A stretch of DNA of 64,000 nucleotides. It comes from Gemmatimonadota bacterium. GTDB lineage: Bacteria > Gemmatimonadota > Gemmatimonadetes > Gemmatimonadales > Gemmatimonadaceae. The notes under the pieces are model-generated. The model did not search any database. It saw nothing but the letters and a program-made list of their open reading frames with translations, and was not told where the DNA came from. Shown here one piece after another: positions 30,874 to 39,302 of this stretch. The stretch is taken from NCBI GenBank assembly GCA_040388625.1, contig JAZKBK010000004.1, positions 496,001 to 560,000 of the forward strand, written 5' to 3'. The stretch's first letter is position 1. Each line of letters starts with the position of its first letter. A program made the position numbers and the translations under genes.

Positions 30874-31470
30874 CGGACCACGCTTCTCACCGATCCACCA
30901 GTGATCGTCACGCGCAATCTCTTCCATCTCCGCTGGGACTGGCAGCATTGCAGGCGCGACCATCCGCCCGCCGGGCGAGAGAGCGCGCGCGGCAAGCCTC
31001 AACTCATTCCCAGACCAGCCCGAGTCATCGATCGCGACACCACGGAGCGAGCCGTCGGTAACGGGTAGGCGGTTATCGGAGTAAAGCGTTCCAACTCGCT
31101 CCGACTCCCCAATCGGTTCTTGCGGGTTGACGGCATAAGCGCGCAATCCAACCAGCTCCGCAAGCTCGATCGCGTACCGCGCCCAGTCACCCACGAGCGC
31201 GATCGTTGCTCCGTCGGCAACCGCGAGGAATGCGCCGACTCGGATCGCGCCTTCATCATCGCGTGGCAACAACTCCCCGGTGACGGCTCCGGCACTCCGG
31301 TCGCGGAACCACACTTCACCGTCCTCGATCTCGTATTCGCGGCGGCACGTGGGGCAGCCGAGTAACCCCTGCACGACCAGGCGCTCGTCGCGTTGAAGTA
31401 TTGCCGCAACCAGCGGGATCTGAGGATGGTCGGCAGTGCAGCGCAACCCATCCAGTAGCTCGATGAACAT
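30850..31470 (-). CDS. Trm112-like zinc-finger protein with degenerate methyltransferase-like domain
   Basis: The 206-residue protein begins with a Trm112-like domain (LRCTADH, then GCPTCRREYEIEDGEVWF; C11, C39, C42 with H15 as a likely fourth ligand). The following region looks like a Rossmann SAM-methyltransferase remnant (ALVGDWARYAIELAELVG, LRLAARALSPGGRMVAPAM) without a clear GxGxG SAM loop. Trm112 proteins activate partner methyltransferases; here finger and enzyme-like domain are fused. It is the last gene of the PTPS-folE-SDR operon. Function unknown. Confidence 0.65.
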   Translation of the reverse strand: MFIELLDGLRCTADHPQIPLVAAILQRDERLVVQGLLGCPTCRREYEIEDGEVWFRDRSAGAVTGELLPRDDEGAIRVGAFLAVADGATIALVGDWARYAIELAELVGLRAYAVNPQEPIGESERVGTLYSDNRLPVTDGSLRGVAIDDSGWSGNELRLAARALSPGGRMVAPAMLPVPAEMEEIARDDHWWIGEKRGPLVALHRR

Positions 31471-31502
31471 CCGGCAATCAGTTCCAGCGTGTTAGGCGTG
31501 CA

Positions 31503-32225
31503 TTACGAGTGCGACAGCCGCAACTCGTCGACGTTGACGGTTGCTGGCTGCGTCACTGCGTACAACACCGCGGAGGCCACGTCGCTCGGCGTGAGCATCG
31601 CACCGCGATCCGGCACGATCCGTTCGGGTCCGCTGAACGTGATTCCATCCCACATGTCCGTATTGACCGGTCCCGGTGAAACGAGCGTCGCGCGGACGCC
31701 AGAGCCCTTCAGCTCCAGGCGAAGCACCTCGTGCATGGCACGCAACGCGTACTTGGCCGGCGCGTACGCACCATTCTCTGGAAAGATTCCGCGGTCCGCG
31801 ATCGAGCCCAGGCTGACGAAGTGCCCGCTTCCACGCTGTTTCATCTTCGCCGCAAACGCGTGTACGATCAGAAACGGGCCAAACAGATTGGTGCCGAGTA
31901 CGTCGCTGAACAACCGCATCGGCATCTCCGTAATCGCGGCGACCTGAAAGACCCCCGCATTGTTCACGACGAGGTCGGGCGCGCCTCCCAGCTCGGTCTC
32001 CACACGCTCGGCCATCCCGCGCACCGACGTCTCATTGGTAACGTCACATGGCGCGGCGAATGCGCCGTGGCCAATCTCGCCCGCAAGACGTCGGAGGGCA
32101 TCCTCCGTACGTGCAACGAGCGCAACTCGCGCTCCGTCACTTGCCAGAGCACGCGCGATCGCCTCACCGATGCCGCGCGATGCGCCCGTTACGAGCGCAC
32201 TTCTTCCGGCCAGACGGTTGCTCAG
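31503..32225 (-). CDS. Short-chain dehydrogenase/reductase, probable CTG start
   Basis: The 240-residue SDR has the Rossmann loop [12 protein letters not shown] near the N-terminus, the NNAG motif, catalytic Ser in FVSLGSIA and YxxxK in YAPAK, and a PGPVNT segment. It is of normal length only if translation begins at CTG 32225, which overlaps the folE stop (CTGA). No ATG, GTG or TTG exists in frame between an upstream stop and the Rossmann loop. The next in-frame ATG is after the loop and would give a broken protein. In context with PTPS and GTP cyclohydrolase I it may be a sepiapterin reductase-like enzyme. Confident SDR, tentative substrate. Confidence 0.88.
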   Translation of the reverse strand: MSNRLAGRSALVTGASRGIGEAIARALASDGARVALVARTEDALRRLAGEIGHGAFAAPCDVTNETSVRGMAERVETELGGAPDLVVNNAGVFQVAAITEMPMRLFSDVLGTNLFGPFLIVHAFAAKMKQRGSGHFVSLGSIADRGIFPENGAYAPAKYALRAMHEVLRLELKGSGVRATLVSPGPVNTDMWDGITFSGPERIVPDRGAMLTPSDVASAVLYAVTQPATVNVDELRLSHS

Positions 32226-32866
32226 AGCGACGACCCGTTCGGGATCAGGCGCAGGAACTCGTCGCGCGTCTTTGGATCCTCACGAAACGATCCCAGCACG
32301 GCGGACGTGACAGTGGTCGAGTTCTGCTTCTGTACGCCACGCATCATCATGCACAGGTGCGCCGCTTCGATCACCACTCCGACGCCGCGCGGTTTGAGCA
32401 CATCCGTTATGGCTTGCGCGATGTCGACTGTCAGACGCTCCTGCACCTGCAGCCGGCGAGCGAAGATGTCCACCACGCGAGCAAGCTTGGAGAGCCCGAC
32501 GATTCGTCCGTCCGGTATGTACGCGATGTGTGCCTTTCCGAAGAACGGCAGCATGTGATGCTCGCACATCGAGTACAGTTCGATGTCGCGCACCAGGATC
32601 ATGTTCGAGTGCTCCTCCTCGAACATTGCGTCTCCGATTACCGTTCGCGCATCCTGATCGTAGCCGTGCGTAAGAAACGCCATCGAGCGCGCTACACGCT
32701 CAGGCGTCTTGAGAAGACCTTCGCGATTGGCGTCCTCGCCCAGCAGAGCCAACTGCTTTCGCACGAGGTCTTCGTAGTCAGCCAGCGCAGCTGCGGACGT
32801 GCCAGGCGGCAGAATGTCATCCGGGTCCGGCTCGAATGCCCTGTTGATCGCAGTGTTAGTGGCCAT
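32222..32866 (-). CDS. folE: GTP cyclohydrolase I
   Basis: FolE converts GTP to 7,8-dihydroneopterin triphosphate, the entry to folate, queuosine and biopterin synthesis. The 214-residue protein has the zinc and active-site motifs [20 protein letters not shown] and the [21 protein letters not shown] segment, plus the C-terminal [12 protein letters not shown]. Length is normal. It overlaps the upstream PTPS gene by 11 nt and the downstream SDR gene by 4 nt. Confidence 0.97.
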   Translation of the reverse strand: MATNTAINRAFEPDPDDILPPGTSAAALADYEDLVRKQLALLGEDANREGLLKTPERVARSMAFLTHGYDQDARTVIGDAMFEEEHSNMILVRDIELYSMCEHHMLPFFGKAHIAYIPDGRIVGLSKLARVVDIFARRLQVQERLTVDIAQAITDVLKPRGVGVVIEAAHLCMMMRGVQKQNSTTVTSAVLGSFREDPKTRDEFLRLIPNGSSL

Positions 32867-33269
32867 CGTATTCCACGTAGTTGTTCTCCGTCTCCCAAAG
32901 TACCAGCCGAACCAGCCGGCCCGGCCTGATCTTTCCTTCGAGAATGCGCCACATCTGAACGATCATGTTCTCTGCGGTCGGGATCACCTCGTGCATGAAC
33001 GGAACGTCGACGTTCAGGTTGTGATGATCGACCAGATCGACCACCTCGCGAGTGACCAGATCCTTGAGCCGGCTCAGATCGAACACGTAGCCCGTGTTCG
33101 GGTCCACTTCACCCGCTACCGAGACGTCCAGCGTGTAATTGTGGCCATGGCCGTGCGGATTGTTGCACTTGCCGAAGGTGCGACGATTCTCCTCATCGGA
33201 TAGCGCCGGATTGTGGACGCGGTGCGCTGCGTTGAACTTGAGTCGCCGGGTGACCGTGACCGTTGGCAT
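32856..33269 (-). CDS. 6-pyruvoyl-tetrahydropterin synthase (PTPS/QueD family)
   Basis: The start at 33269 has GGAGG 5 nt upstream. The 137-residue protein keeps the PTPS catalytic Cys (C35 in [13 protein letters not shown]), zinc histidines H16, H41 and H43, and the DHHNLN and ENMIVQMW motifs. The [13 protein letters not shown] pattern and the [10 protein letters not shown] and [10 protein letters not shown] segments are closer to eukaryotic-type PTPS than to short QueD. The enzyme makes 6-pyruvoyl-tetrahydropterin (biopterin path) or 6-carboxy-tetrahydropterin (queuosine path). Which one cannot be settled by eye. Confidence 0.9.
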   Translation of the reverse strand: MPTVTVTRRLKFNAAHRVHNPALSDEENRRTFGKCNNPHGHGHNYTLDVSVAGEVDPNTGYVFDLSRLKDLVTREVVDLVDHHNLNVDVPFMHEVIPTAENMIVQMWRILEGKIRPGRLVRLVLWETENNYVEYDGH

Positions 33270-33284
33270 GCATCCTCCGGACGC

Positions 33285-33320
33285 AAAAACCTCCGTCGTG
33301 GCTCGAGCCACGACGGAGGT
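33285..33320 (-). terminator. Perfect palindromic terminator of the 6S RNA gene
   Basis: A perfect 32-bp palindrome at 33289-33320 (16-bp stem) is followed on the minus strand by a run of five thymines (33289-33285). This is a strong intrinsic terminator. It lies downstream of the 6S-like RNA and only 16 nt before the PTPS start codon, so it separates the RNA from the pterin operon. Confidence 0.85.
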
Positions 33321-33478
33321 CGGAGTGGAGAGGATTTTTGAAGCCCTGTCGAAACAATGAGGCTCTCACCCACGCTTTCCGCCTTCCCCGCACTGGGGCA
33401 TGACGTCGGCACAGTTTGTCGATCCCACGTGAAGGACTTATCGGCTCAAAAACTGAGCTCTCCGCTCCGATGAAAACC
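33321..33478 (-). ncRNA. ssrS: Probable 6S RNA
   Basis: 6S RNA sequesters the housekeeping RNA polymerase by mimicking an open promoter. The terminal strands form a long closing stem: CGGAG (33469-33465) pairs with CTCCG (33325-33321), then a C/A mismatch, then GGAGAG (33463-33458) with CTCTCC (33332-33327). The TGAGCCGATA stretch directly following the 5' strand matches the E. coli 6S sequence at the same place, and it can pair with GGGCTTCA on the 3' side. A large unpaired middle and an apical G/C hairpin (CCCC/GGGG) complete the rod shape. Size (about 160 nt before the terminator), a TATAAG box upstream and a strong terminator downstream all fit. Confidence 0.72.
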
Positions 33479-33484
33479 GCGTAA

Positions 33485-33490
33485 CTTATA
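33485..33490 (-). promoter_or_regulatory. -10 box of the 6S RNA gene
   Basis: TATAAG on the minus strand (33490 to 33485) is 7 nt before the proposed RNA 5' end near 33478. No clear -35 hexamer is visible at the usual spacing. Confidence 0.5.
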
Positions 33491-33540
33491 CGGAAGAAAG
33501 CTATTGGTCGTTCCACATCCGGTCAACGGACTAGAGGGGC

Positions 33541-33717
33541 ATGGATTTAGGCATTGTCGTTGCGGTGGTGATGCTCGTGATATGGGGTGTGTGGACCTTC
33601 GCGCTCAATGCGCCGGGCTGGGCGCACATATTGCTCACCGTGGGAGTATTTCTGCTCTTCTATCGAATCGTGGTCCGCGGCACACCCGGATATCCCACAG
33701 CGGGCCGCAAAGAGTAA
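33541..33717 (+). CDS. Small Lmo0937-like membrane protein
   Basis: This 58-residue protein begins MDLGIVVAVVMLVIWGVW and has two hydrophobic helices, the second being HILLTVGVFLLFYRIVV, with a short basic tail. It resembles the Lmo0937 family of tiny two-helix membrane proteins of unknown function. It starts 3 nt after an AGGGG-type purine run and ends 3 nt before the next ATG, so it is the first gene of a two-gene unit. Confidence 0.75.
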   Translation: MDLGIVVAVVMLVIWGVWTFALNAPGWAHILLTVGVFLLFYRIVVRGTPGYPTAGRKE

Positions 33718-33720
33718 ACG

Positions 33721-34743
33721 ATGTTTGACCCAGCCGCGTCGGCCAGCGGACGCGGTGCGATCGCGGAACAGCCTCTTGCGCTGAAACCAGTCCCGCCGGG
33801 ACTTGGGCGTCGCGTCGTTGTCACCGGAGCTGCCGGCTTCGTCGGCTGTCACACCTGCCGCGCTCTCGCCGGGAAAGGCTGGCAGGTCCGCGCCCTTGTT
33901 CGAAGCGCCGCCAAAGCGGCCGAGCGACTCGCCCATCTTCCAGTTGAAATCCGAATCGGTGACATTCGGGATCCTGCGTACCTCGCGTCATCGATGGACG
34001 GCGCCACAGCGGTCGTTCACCTCGCCGCCATCGCTATCGAGCACGATGGCGATACCTACGAATCGGCCAATACGAACGCAACGCGCGCCGTGATCGAATC
34101 CGCCTCGAATGCCAGGGTGCGCCGCTTCGTGCACATGTCGCAGAACGGCTCCGACAGCAAGTCGCCTTACCGATTCCTTCGAAGCAAGGGCATTGCGCAG
34201 GACCTCGTCACGTCGAGCGACCTCGAATGGACGGTACTCCGCCCGTCTGTCATCTTCGGACGCGAGGACGAGTTCGTCAACATGCTCGCTCGTCTGGTGC
34301 GCCTCACTCCATTTGTATTGCCGCTTCCGGACGATGGCCGTGCACGCTTTCAGCCGATCGCGGTCGACGATGTCGCCCAGGTCATCGCGCACACGATCAG
34401 CGATGCGTCCACGCATCAGCAGATCTTTCCACTCGGTGGCTCCGCCGAGCTGACGCTTCGTCAGATAGCCGAGCGCATTCTCGTCGCCATGAACGCCCGG
34501 CGGGCCGTAATTGGCGTGCCGGCCGCGATCATTCGGCCGCTCGTCGCAGCGCTCTGGCATCTCGTTCCCAGACCGCCCGTGACGAGCGAGCTGCTCGACA
34601 TCCTTGCGTTGAACAACACCGTCCCCGACAACGCACTCGTATCGGTGTTCGGAATCAGCCCGGCGCCGTTCGCGCCGGAAGAGCTTTTGTACCTTCGCAA
34701 CATCACCTTCGGGGAAGCGCTCCGGTCGTTGTTCAGGAACTAA
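33721..34743 (+). CDS. NAD(P)-dependent epimerase/NDUFA9-like atypical SDR
   Basis: The 340-residue protein has an N-terminal Rossmann loop VVTGAAGFVGCHTCRALAGKGWQVRALVR, cited here only as TGAAGFVG near residue 36, and the HLAAIA motif. The central segment FVHMSQNGSDSKSPYRFLRSKG replaces the usual YxxxK with YRFLRSK, as in NDUFA9/NmrA-type atypical SDRs. It likely binds NAD(P)H but may not be a classical dehydrogenase. A C-terminal part binds an unidentified ligand. It overlaps the convergent aminotransferase gene by 4 nt. Confidence 0.8.
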   Translation: MFDPAASASGRGAIAEQPLALKPVPPGLGRRVVVTGAAGFVGCHTCRALAGKGWQVRALVRSAAKAAERLAHLPVEIRIGDIRDPAYLASSMDGATAVVHLAAIAIEHDGDTYESANTNATRAVIESASNARVRRFVHMSQNGSDSKSPYRFLRSKGIAQDLVTSSDLEWTVLRPSVIFGREDEFVNMLARLVRLTPFVLPLPDDGRARFQPIAVDDVAQVIAHTISDASTHQQIFPLGGSAELTLRQIAERILVAMNARRAVIGVPAAIIRPLVAALWHLVPRPPVTSELLDILALNNTVPDNALVSVFGISPAPFAPEELLYLRNITFGEALRSLFRN

Positions 34744-35849
34744 CCCCTCAAAGCTCTCAGCCCGTCCGCGACCGCCCCGAGGCAGGATTCCAGTCCTGCA
34801 ACCGTATGGTCTCCCATATGTCCGACGCGAAACGTCGCCGATCGTAAAACTCCGTAACCGGTGCCGATCGTATATCCACGCTCGGCAACGTTCCGCACCA
34901 GATCGGTCGACACCATTCCCGACGGTAACGATACCGCAGTAACGGTCGGCGACCGCGCTCCCTCCTTCGCGAGTATCGAAATATCGATATCGAGCGCATC
35001 ACGCGTCCGCCCCACCCATTGTTCCATGGTCGAGCGCATCGCTTCATGTCTGGACCAGCGCGCCTCGATCCCTTCGGCGACGATCGCCTGCACCTGTCGA
35101 TCGAGCGCGAAGATGAGCGACACCGCAGGGGTCGCTGGCGTCTCCTGGTTCCGCGCGTGGGAATCGAAGGCGAGCAGATCGAAGTACATGCCACGACCCT
35201 CCACTTTTTCGATCGCCCGCAGATAATTCTCCGACACCACGGCGAACGCCAGCCCTGTCGGTAGTGCGAGCGCCTTCTGCGATGCGCTCACGACACAGTC
35301 CACGTCCCACGCGTCGAATTCCAGCCGCGCACCGCCAACTCCGCTGACGCTGTCGACAATTGTCAGTACTCCCGATTCACGCGCGACGCGCGCGATTGCG
35401 CGCACGTCTGCGAGCGCACCAGTGGAGCTCTCGTTGTGAATCATGGTCAGCGCCGAGTACGATCCAGCTTCGAGTCGCTTGCCGACCTCCTCCGCGTCCG
35501 GGACATCGCCCAGCGCAAAACCGATCTGATCCACCTCTCGGCCACACTCATGCGCGAGCTTCACGAAGCGCTCACCGAACGCCCCGTTCACGAGCGCCAG
35601 TATTCTTCCACGCGGCGCACAACGTATTGCGGCCTCCATTCCGCCAGTGCCGGATGACGTCAGTACATACACAGGCCGTTGCGTCCGGAACACGTCGCGC
35701 ATTCCGGCCTGTATGCGCGAGAAGATCTCGTGAAACTCCGCGCCGCGGTGAGGGATCGGCTGCCGCAGCATCGCCTTCAAGACGTCTTCTCTGACTTCCG
35801 TGGGGCCGGGAAAGAAAAATGTACCCGGCTGCGGTTCAGGTTGCTGCAC
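34740..35849 (-). CDS. Class V aminotransferase (alanine-glyoxylate/serine-pyruvate type)
   Basis: The 369-residue PLP enzyme has the family opening FFPGPTEVREDVLKAM, the SSGTGGMEAAIR phosphate-binding segment, and TIVDSVSGVGG containing the Asp that contacts the PLP ring. The Schiff-base lysine is in SASQKALALPTG. It probably transfers the amino group of serine or alanine to glyoxylate or a related acceptor. It begins at GTG 35849 directly after the GNAT stop and is the last gene of the long repair operon. A metabolic enzyme there is unexplained. Confidence 0.9.
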   Translation of the reverse strand: MQQPEPQPGTFFFPGPTEVREDVLKAMLRQPIPHRGAEFHEIFSRIQAGMRDVFRTQRPVYVLTSSGTGGMEAAIRCAPRGRILALVNGAFGERFVKLAHECGREVDQIGFALGDVPDAEEVGKRLEAGSYSALTMIHNESSTGALADVRAIARVARESGVLTIVDSVSGVGGARLEFDAWDVDCVVSASQKALALPTGLAFAVVSENYLRAIEKVEGRGMYFDLLAFDSHARNQETPATPAVSLIFALDRQVQAIVAEGIEARWSRHEAMRSTMEQWVGRTRDALDIDISILAKEGARSPTVTAVSLPSGMVSTDLVRNVAERGYTIGTGYGVLRSATFRVGHMGDHTVAGLESCLGAVADGLRALRG

Positions 35850-36827
35850 TCAGATCTCCCAGTTCGACAGGATGACACCGGCGTGCGCCGGCTCCGGACG
35901 ATCGGCGAGCGTCATGCGAAGGTCGGTCCATCGAACGCGCGCTCCCCGACGAATGAGCTGTGCATACAAAGCGCCGTAGGCGCCCTGCATTCTGATGGCC
36001 ACCCGACGCGTCCCGGATCTGCGTGCATAATCCGCGAGTTGGGTCGCGAGTACGTCGACGTCACTTTCGGCGCGGCACGCAAGCTTCAAAACACGCAGCT
36101 CGTCCCTGCCCCGACCTTCGACAAGCGGCGCTGTGTGACACAATGCAAAACCATCGACCGTGCCGCCGCGCTCCAGGACGAGCGTATCTCCCAGTCCGAG
36201 CGCGTGAGTCAGGTTGATCTCGCGCGTGTAATCGTATCCCGGCGATATGTCCTGCGTGAGTTCTGCGCATCTCGTGACGAGATCGGTCCGCTCGCTCTCG
36301 GACAGACGCCCCAGCTGCACGATTCTGCTGTCCGCGTAATCCGCGTCCAGCGTGATGGTGATCGTGAGATAGGATGGAACGTAGCCCAGCGACGAGTAGA
36401 AGCCGATGTTGTCGACCGTCCGGGGCATGGTTTCGAGACCGATAACTTTCGCGCCGTGATCAGCGAGCCACCTTGTCCCCTCGGTGACTACGCTCTTGCC
36501 GATACCGTGGCCCTGGAGAGACGGAGTCACGGCGAGGGGACCCATCCAGCCTTCCGTGCCAGACAGATGACACATGTTGAAGGCGACGATTTCATCGCGC
36601 TCTCCGCGCCATAGCATTGCGCCGCCGTCAGCGTCCTCGATCGCGAACCGCCAGATCGCGGAGCTGAGATTCGGAACGTGAACACCGACCAGCCCGTCCT
36701 TGCGGTATCGGTCGGTGAAGGCGCCGCTGAACACTGAGTTCAGGCTTGCGACGTCCCGCACGGTCGCAGGATACGGTCCCGACACGCTCGGCGAGCGTCT
36801 GAAGTTCTTCGCGAATCCAGCCGTCAC
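35850..36827 (-). CDS. Tandem GNAT-fold N-acetyltransferase
   Basis: The 325-residue protein has a full GNAT domain at about 20-165. Its acetyl-CoA motif is VTPSLQGHGIGKSVVTEG, and ETMPRTVDNIGFYSSLGY follows. The C-terminal half (about 180-325) looks like a second, degenerate GNAT unit. Members acetylate amines or proteins. The start GTG 36827 lies just behind the sbcC stop, so it is coupled to the repair genes. Substrate unknown. Confidence 0.85.
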   Translation of the reverse strand: MTAGFAKNFRRSPSVSGPYPATVRDVASLNSVFSGAFTDRYRKDGLVGVHVPNLSSAIWRFAIEDADGGAMLWRGERDEIVAFNMCHLSGTEGWMGPLAVTPSLQGHGIGKSVVTEGTRWLADHGAKVIGLETMPRTVDNIGFYSSLGYVPSYLTITITLDADYADSRIVQLGRLSESERTDLVTRCAELTQDISPGYDYTREINLTHALGLGDTLVLERGGTVDGFALCHTAPLVEGRGRDELRVLKLACRAESDVDVLATQLADYARRSGTRRVAIRMQGAYGALYAQLIRRGARVRWTDLRMTLADRPEPAHAGVILSNWEI

Positions 36828-39302
36828 TCAGGCTCCTTGCATCGGGAATACCGTATCTACCTCCACATCGTCGTGCTCCGCCAGCCGAAGCGACGGAATT
36901 CCCTCGTCCGACCCGTCGACCACCGACGCGCCCGTCTCCTCATCATAGCGCACGACGATAACCCTATCGACCCCCTCACGCACGCTCTCGATATGAGTGA
37001 TGAGAATCACCTGCTCGAACCTGTCTTCCAGTCTATGGAGCAGCTCCAGAACATTGTCGCGTCTGGATGAGTCCAGTGATCCGAAGACCTCGTCCAGTAC
37101 CAGCAACGAGAACGGTTGGCCCGACCGGTCGGCAATCATCTGGGAGATCGCCAGGCGAAGCACCAGATTGGCAAGGTCTTCCTCACCACCGGATATCACG
37201 GGCTTTGCTATCCCATCCTCCAGAACGACGATGTCGTAACGTTCGTCCAGCTCGAGTCTGTTGTAGCGCTCGTCAGTAAGCGCGCCAAGAAAAGAGCTCG
37301 CAATCTCCGAGAGTTCCGGACGCAGGGCATCGTTCAGATCGCCTCGAAGGTCCCGAAATGCGTTGTCCAACTCGTCGTGCATCAGCCGCTGGCCGTTCAG
37401 GACGCGCAGCCGTTCCGCCACTCGCTCATACTCGCGCTTCGCGGCCTCCGCGGTATCCAGGCGTTGCTGCGCAGCACGTACGTCACCCTGGGCGCCGACG
37501 ACGATCAGCTCGCTGGATCGGGAAGCTTCAGTCGCGCGCTCGAAGTCGGCGCGAACAGCATCGTGCGCAGTCTGCGAGAACTCGCGCGTCGCGCCGGCGT
37601 TGCGCAGCGCATCGCGTTTCGCGATCGCCCTCGCCAACTCCGAGTCGATCCGCGCTCGCTCCACCTGCGCGGCCGGTGCGCGCTCGACCGCCGCCTCGAG
37701 CCGCGCGGCACGAAGGTCCATCGGTGCGAGACGCTCGATTTCCCTGCGCACGTACGCGTGACGCTCGGCATCGTACACGGCACTGATCGAGTTGATCTCC
37801 GCAAGCATCTCCGCGCGACGTTGGTCCTTCGCCGCTATCTCGCGTTCGAGAGCCGGCAATTCGTGCACGGCGGCCTGCACCTTGGCAAGTTTCCGCTCGA
37901 GCGTAGTGAGCGCCATCGCGAGGCCGCGCCGCTTCTCCTCCAGGGTCGATACGCCAGCCGGAATCGCGGCAAGTTGATCTTCGCGGTCCCGATAGTACTG
38001 GCCGTCCACGCGGAGCGTCTCCAGCTGTTCGGCCAGGTGCGTTACGACAGACCGGAAGTTGGCGCCGAGTACACGGTTGCATGTCGGACAGATGCCCTCA
38101 GCACCCAGCTCGACGATGCTATCGTGTTGCTCCTTCACATCGGCGTATTGGCGGCGCAGCTCCTGCAGCTTCGTTTCCGCTTCCTGCTTATCGCGTACCC
38201 ATTCGGTGCGCAGCGTTTCAAGCGTCTGGGACGTCTCCTCGAACTGCGTACGAGCTTGCTCCAGCTCGAGCGTCACGGCCTCTTCCAGAGCTGGTGCTGT
38301 CTCGAGTCGTCCCAGCCGCTCGCGCAGCCGGATCAGCTCATCCGCCAGTGCGCGCTCGTTTTCCATGAGCGCGAGGCGTCGACCTTGCTGGCGGAAGAGA
38401 TCGTCCAGCCCAAGTAGCTCCTGACGCAGAGCAGGCAGCGGCGCAATTGCCGCGCGCAGCGTCGCCAATTCCTCGTGCACAGTCGCGATCGCGATCAGTT
38501 CCGAGGCCAGGCGCTCTCCATCTCTCGTGAGATCCGAAACCTCACGCTCGACGATCGTTATCTCGGCGAGCAATCGTTGCCACTGCTCGCGCTCGCGCTG
38601 CGCCTGTTCCCACAAGGGAGTCACACGCCGCAGCTCCGCGAGCGCGATCGAATGACGCGTCCCAGCTTCATTCGAACGCGCAATCGCATCCTGCAGACTT
38701 GCGGCCGCCACCGACAGTGCGCCTGTGATCGCCTCCGGTTCAGGCATCGCGGAGCGGAGGCCGGCGATCTCGGCGCCGATACGCCTGCGTGATTCGCGTG
38801 CGATCTCCTGTGCGGCACGGAGTCGCTCATAGCCCAGCACTCGCGACAGGAATTGCGCGCGCTCGGTGGTACCCATCGCCGCCATCACGGCGAGATCCTT
38901 CTGACCCGTGAAGTACGTATTGAAGAATTCGCCGCGCGACATGCCCATGCGTCGCGCGACGAGCTCGTTCACGCCGCTGATGGAATTGGCGACAGCAGAT
39001 TCGGATCCGTCCAGATAGAGCGATGCGGTCGTCAACCCGCGCTTCACTCTGTAACGATGTCCACCAAGCTCGAAATCGAGCTCGACCTCGACCGGGGCAC
39101 GTGGTCCCGCGCCGAGGAACCGGACGCCGTCCCGCTGACCACGGATCGCTGGTTGACCGTACAGTGCCCACGCGATCGCTTCGAGCACCGTCGTCTTGCC
39201 AGAACCGTTTGGGCCAATGATCGCGGTGATGCCGCGATCGAACGTCATCTCCGTCCGCGCGTGCTGGCGGAAGTTCAGCATGCGAAGACTGTTGATCTTC
39301 AC
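36828..39302 (-). CDS. sbcC: Rad50/SbcC-type SMC ATPase
   Basis: The 824-residue SMC-like protein partners with Mre11/SbcD in DNA end processing. Walker A is GPNGSGKTT at 30-38. Long coiled coils (about 170-390 and 430-690) flank a zinc hook CPTC at 405-408 that dimerises two molecules. The C-terminal ATPase half has the signature ISGGEEDLANLVLRLA and Walker B LLVLDEVFGSLD. Length is like archaeal Rad50 and shorter than E. coli SbcC (about 1,050). It overlaps the sbcD gene by 4 nt. Confidence 0.95.
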   Translation of the reverse strand: MKINSLRMLNFRQHARTEMTFDRGITAIIGPNGSGKTTVLEAIAWALYGQPAIRGQRDGVRFLGAGPRAPVEVELDFELGGHRYRVKRGLTTASLYLDGSESAVANSISGVNELVARRMGMSRGEFFNTYFTGQKDLAVMAAMGTTERAQFLSRVLGYERLRAAQEIARESRRRIGAEIAGLRSAMPEPEAITGALSVAAASLQDAIARSNEAGTRHSIALAELRRVTPLWEQAQREREQWQRLLAEITIVEREVSDLTRDGERLASELIAIATVHEELATLRAAIAPLPALRQELLGLDDLFRQQGRRLALMENERALADELIRLRERLGRLETAPALEEAVTLELEQARTQFEETSQTLETLRTEWVRDKQEAETKLQELRRQYADVKEQHDSIVELGAEGICPTCNRVLGANFRSVVTHLAEQLETLRVDGQYYRDREDQLAAIPAGVSTLEEKRRGLAMALTTLERKLAKVQAAVHELPALEREIAAKDQRRAEMLAEINSISAVYDAERHAYVRREIERLAPMDLRAARLEAAVERAPAAQVERARIDSELARAIAKRDALRNAGATREFSQTAHDAVRADFERATEASRSSELIVVGAQGDVRAAQQRLDTAEAAKREYERVAERLRVLNGQRLMHDELDNAFRDLRGDLNDALRPELSEIASSFLGALTDERYNRLELDERYDIVVLEDGIAKPVISGGEEDLANLVLRLAISQMIADRSGQPFSLLVLDEVFGSLDSSRRDNVLELLHRLEDRFEQVILITHIESVREGVDRVIVVRYDEETGASVVDGSDEGIPSLRLAEHDDVEVDTVFPMQGA

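Noticed and set aside
33270-33500. A THF or preQ1 riboswitch controlling the pterin genes
   Set aside because: The sequence is better explained by a 6S RNA with its own terminator upstream of the PTPS ribosome site, and no aptamer consensus was found.
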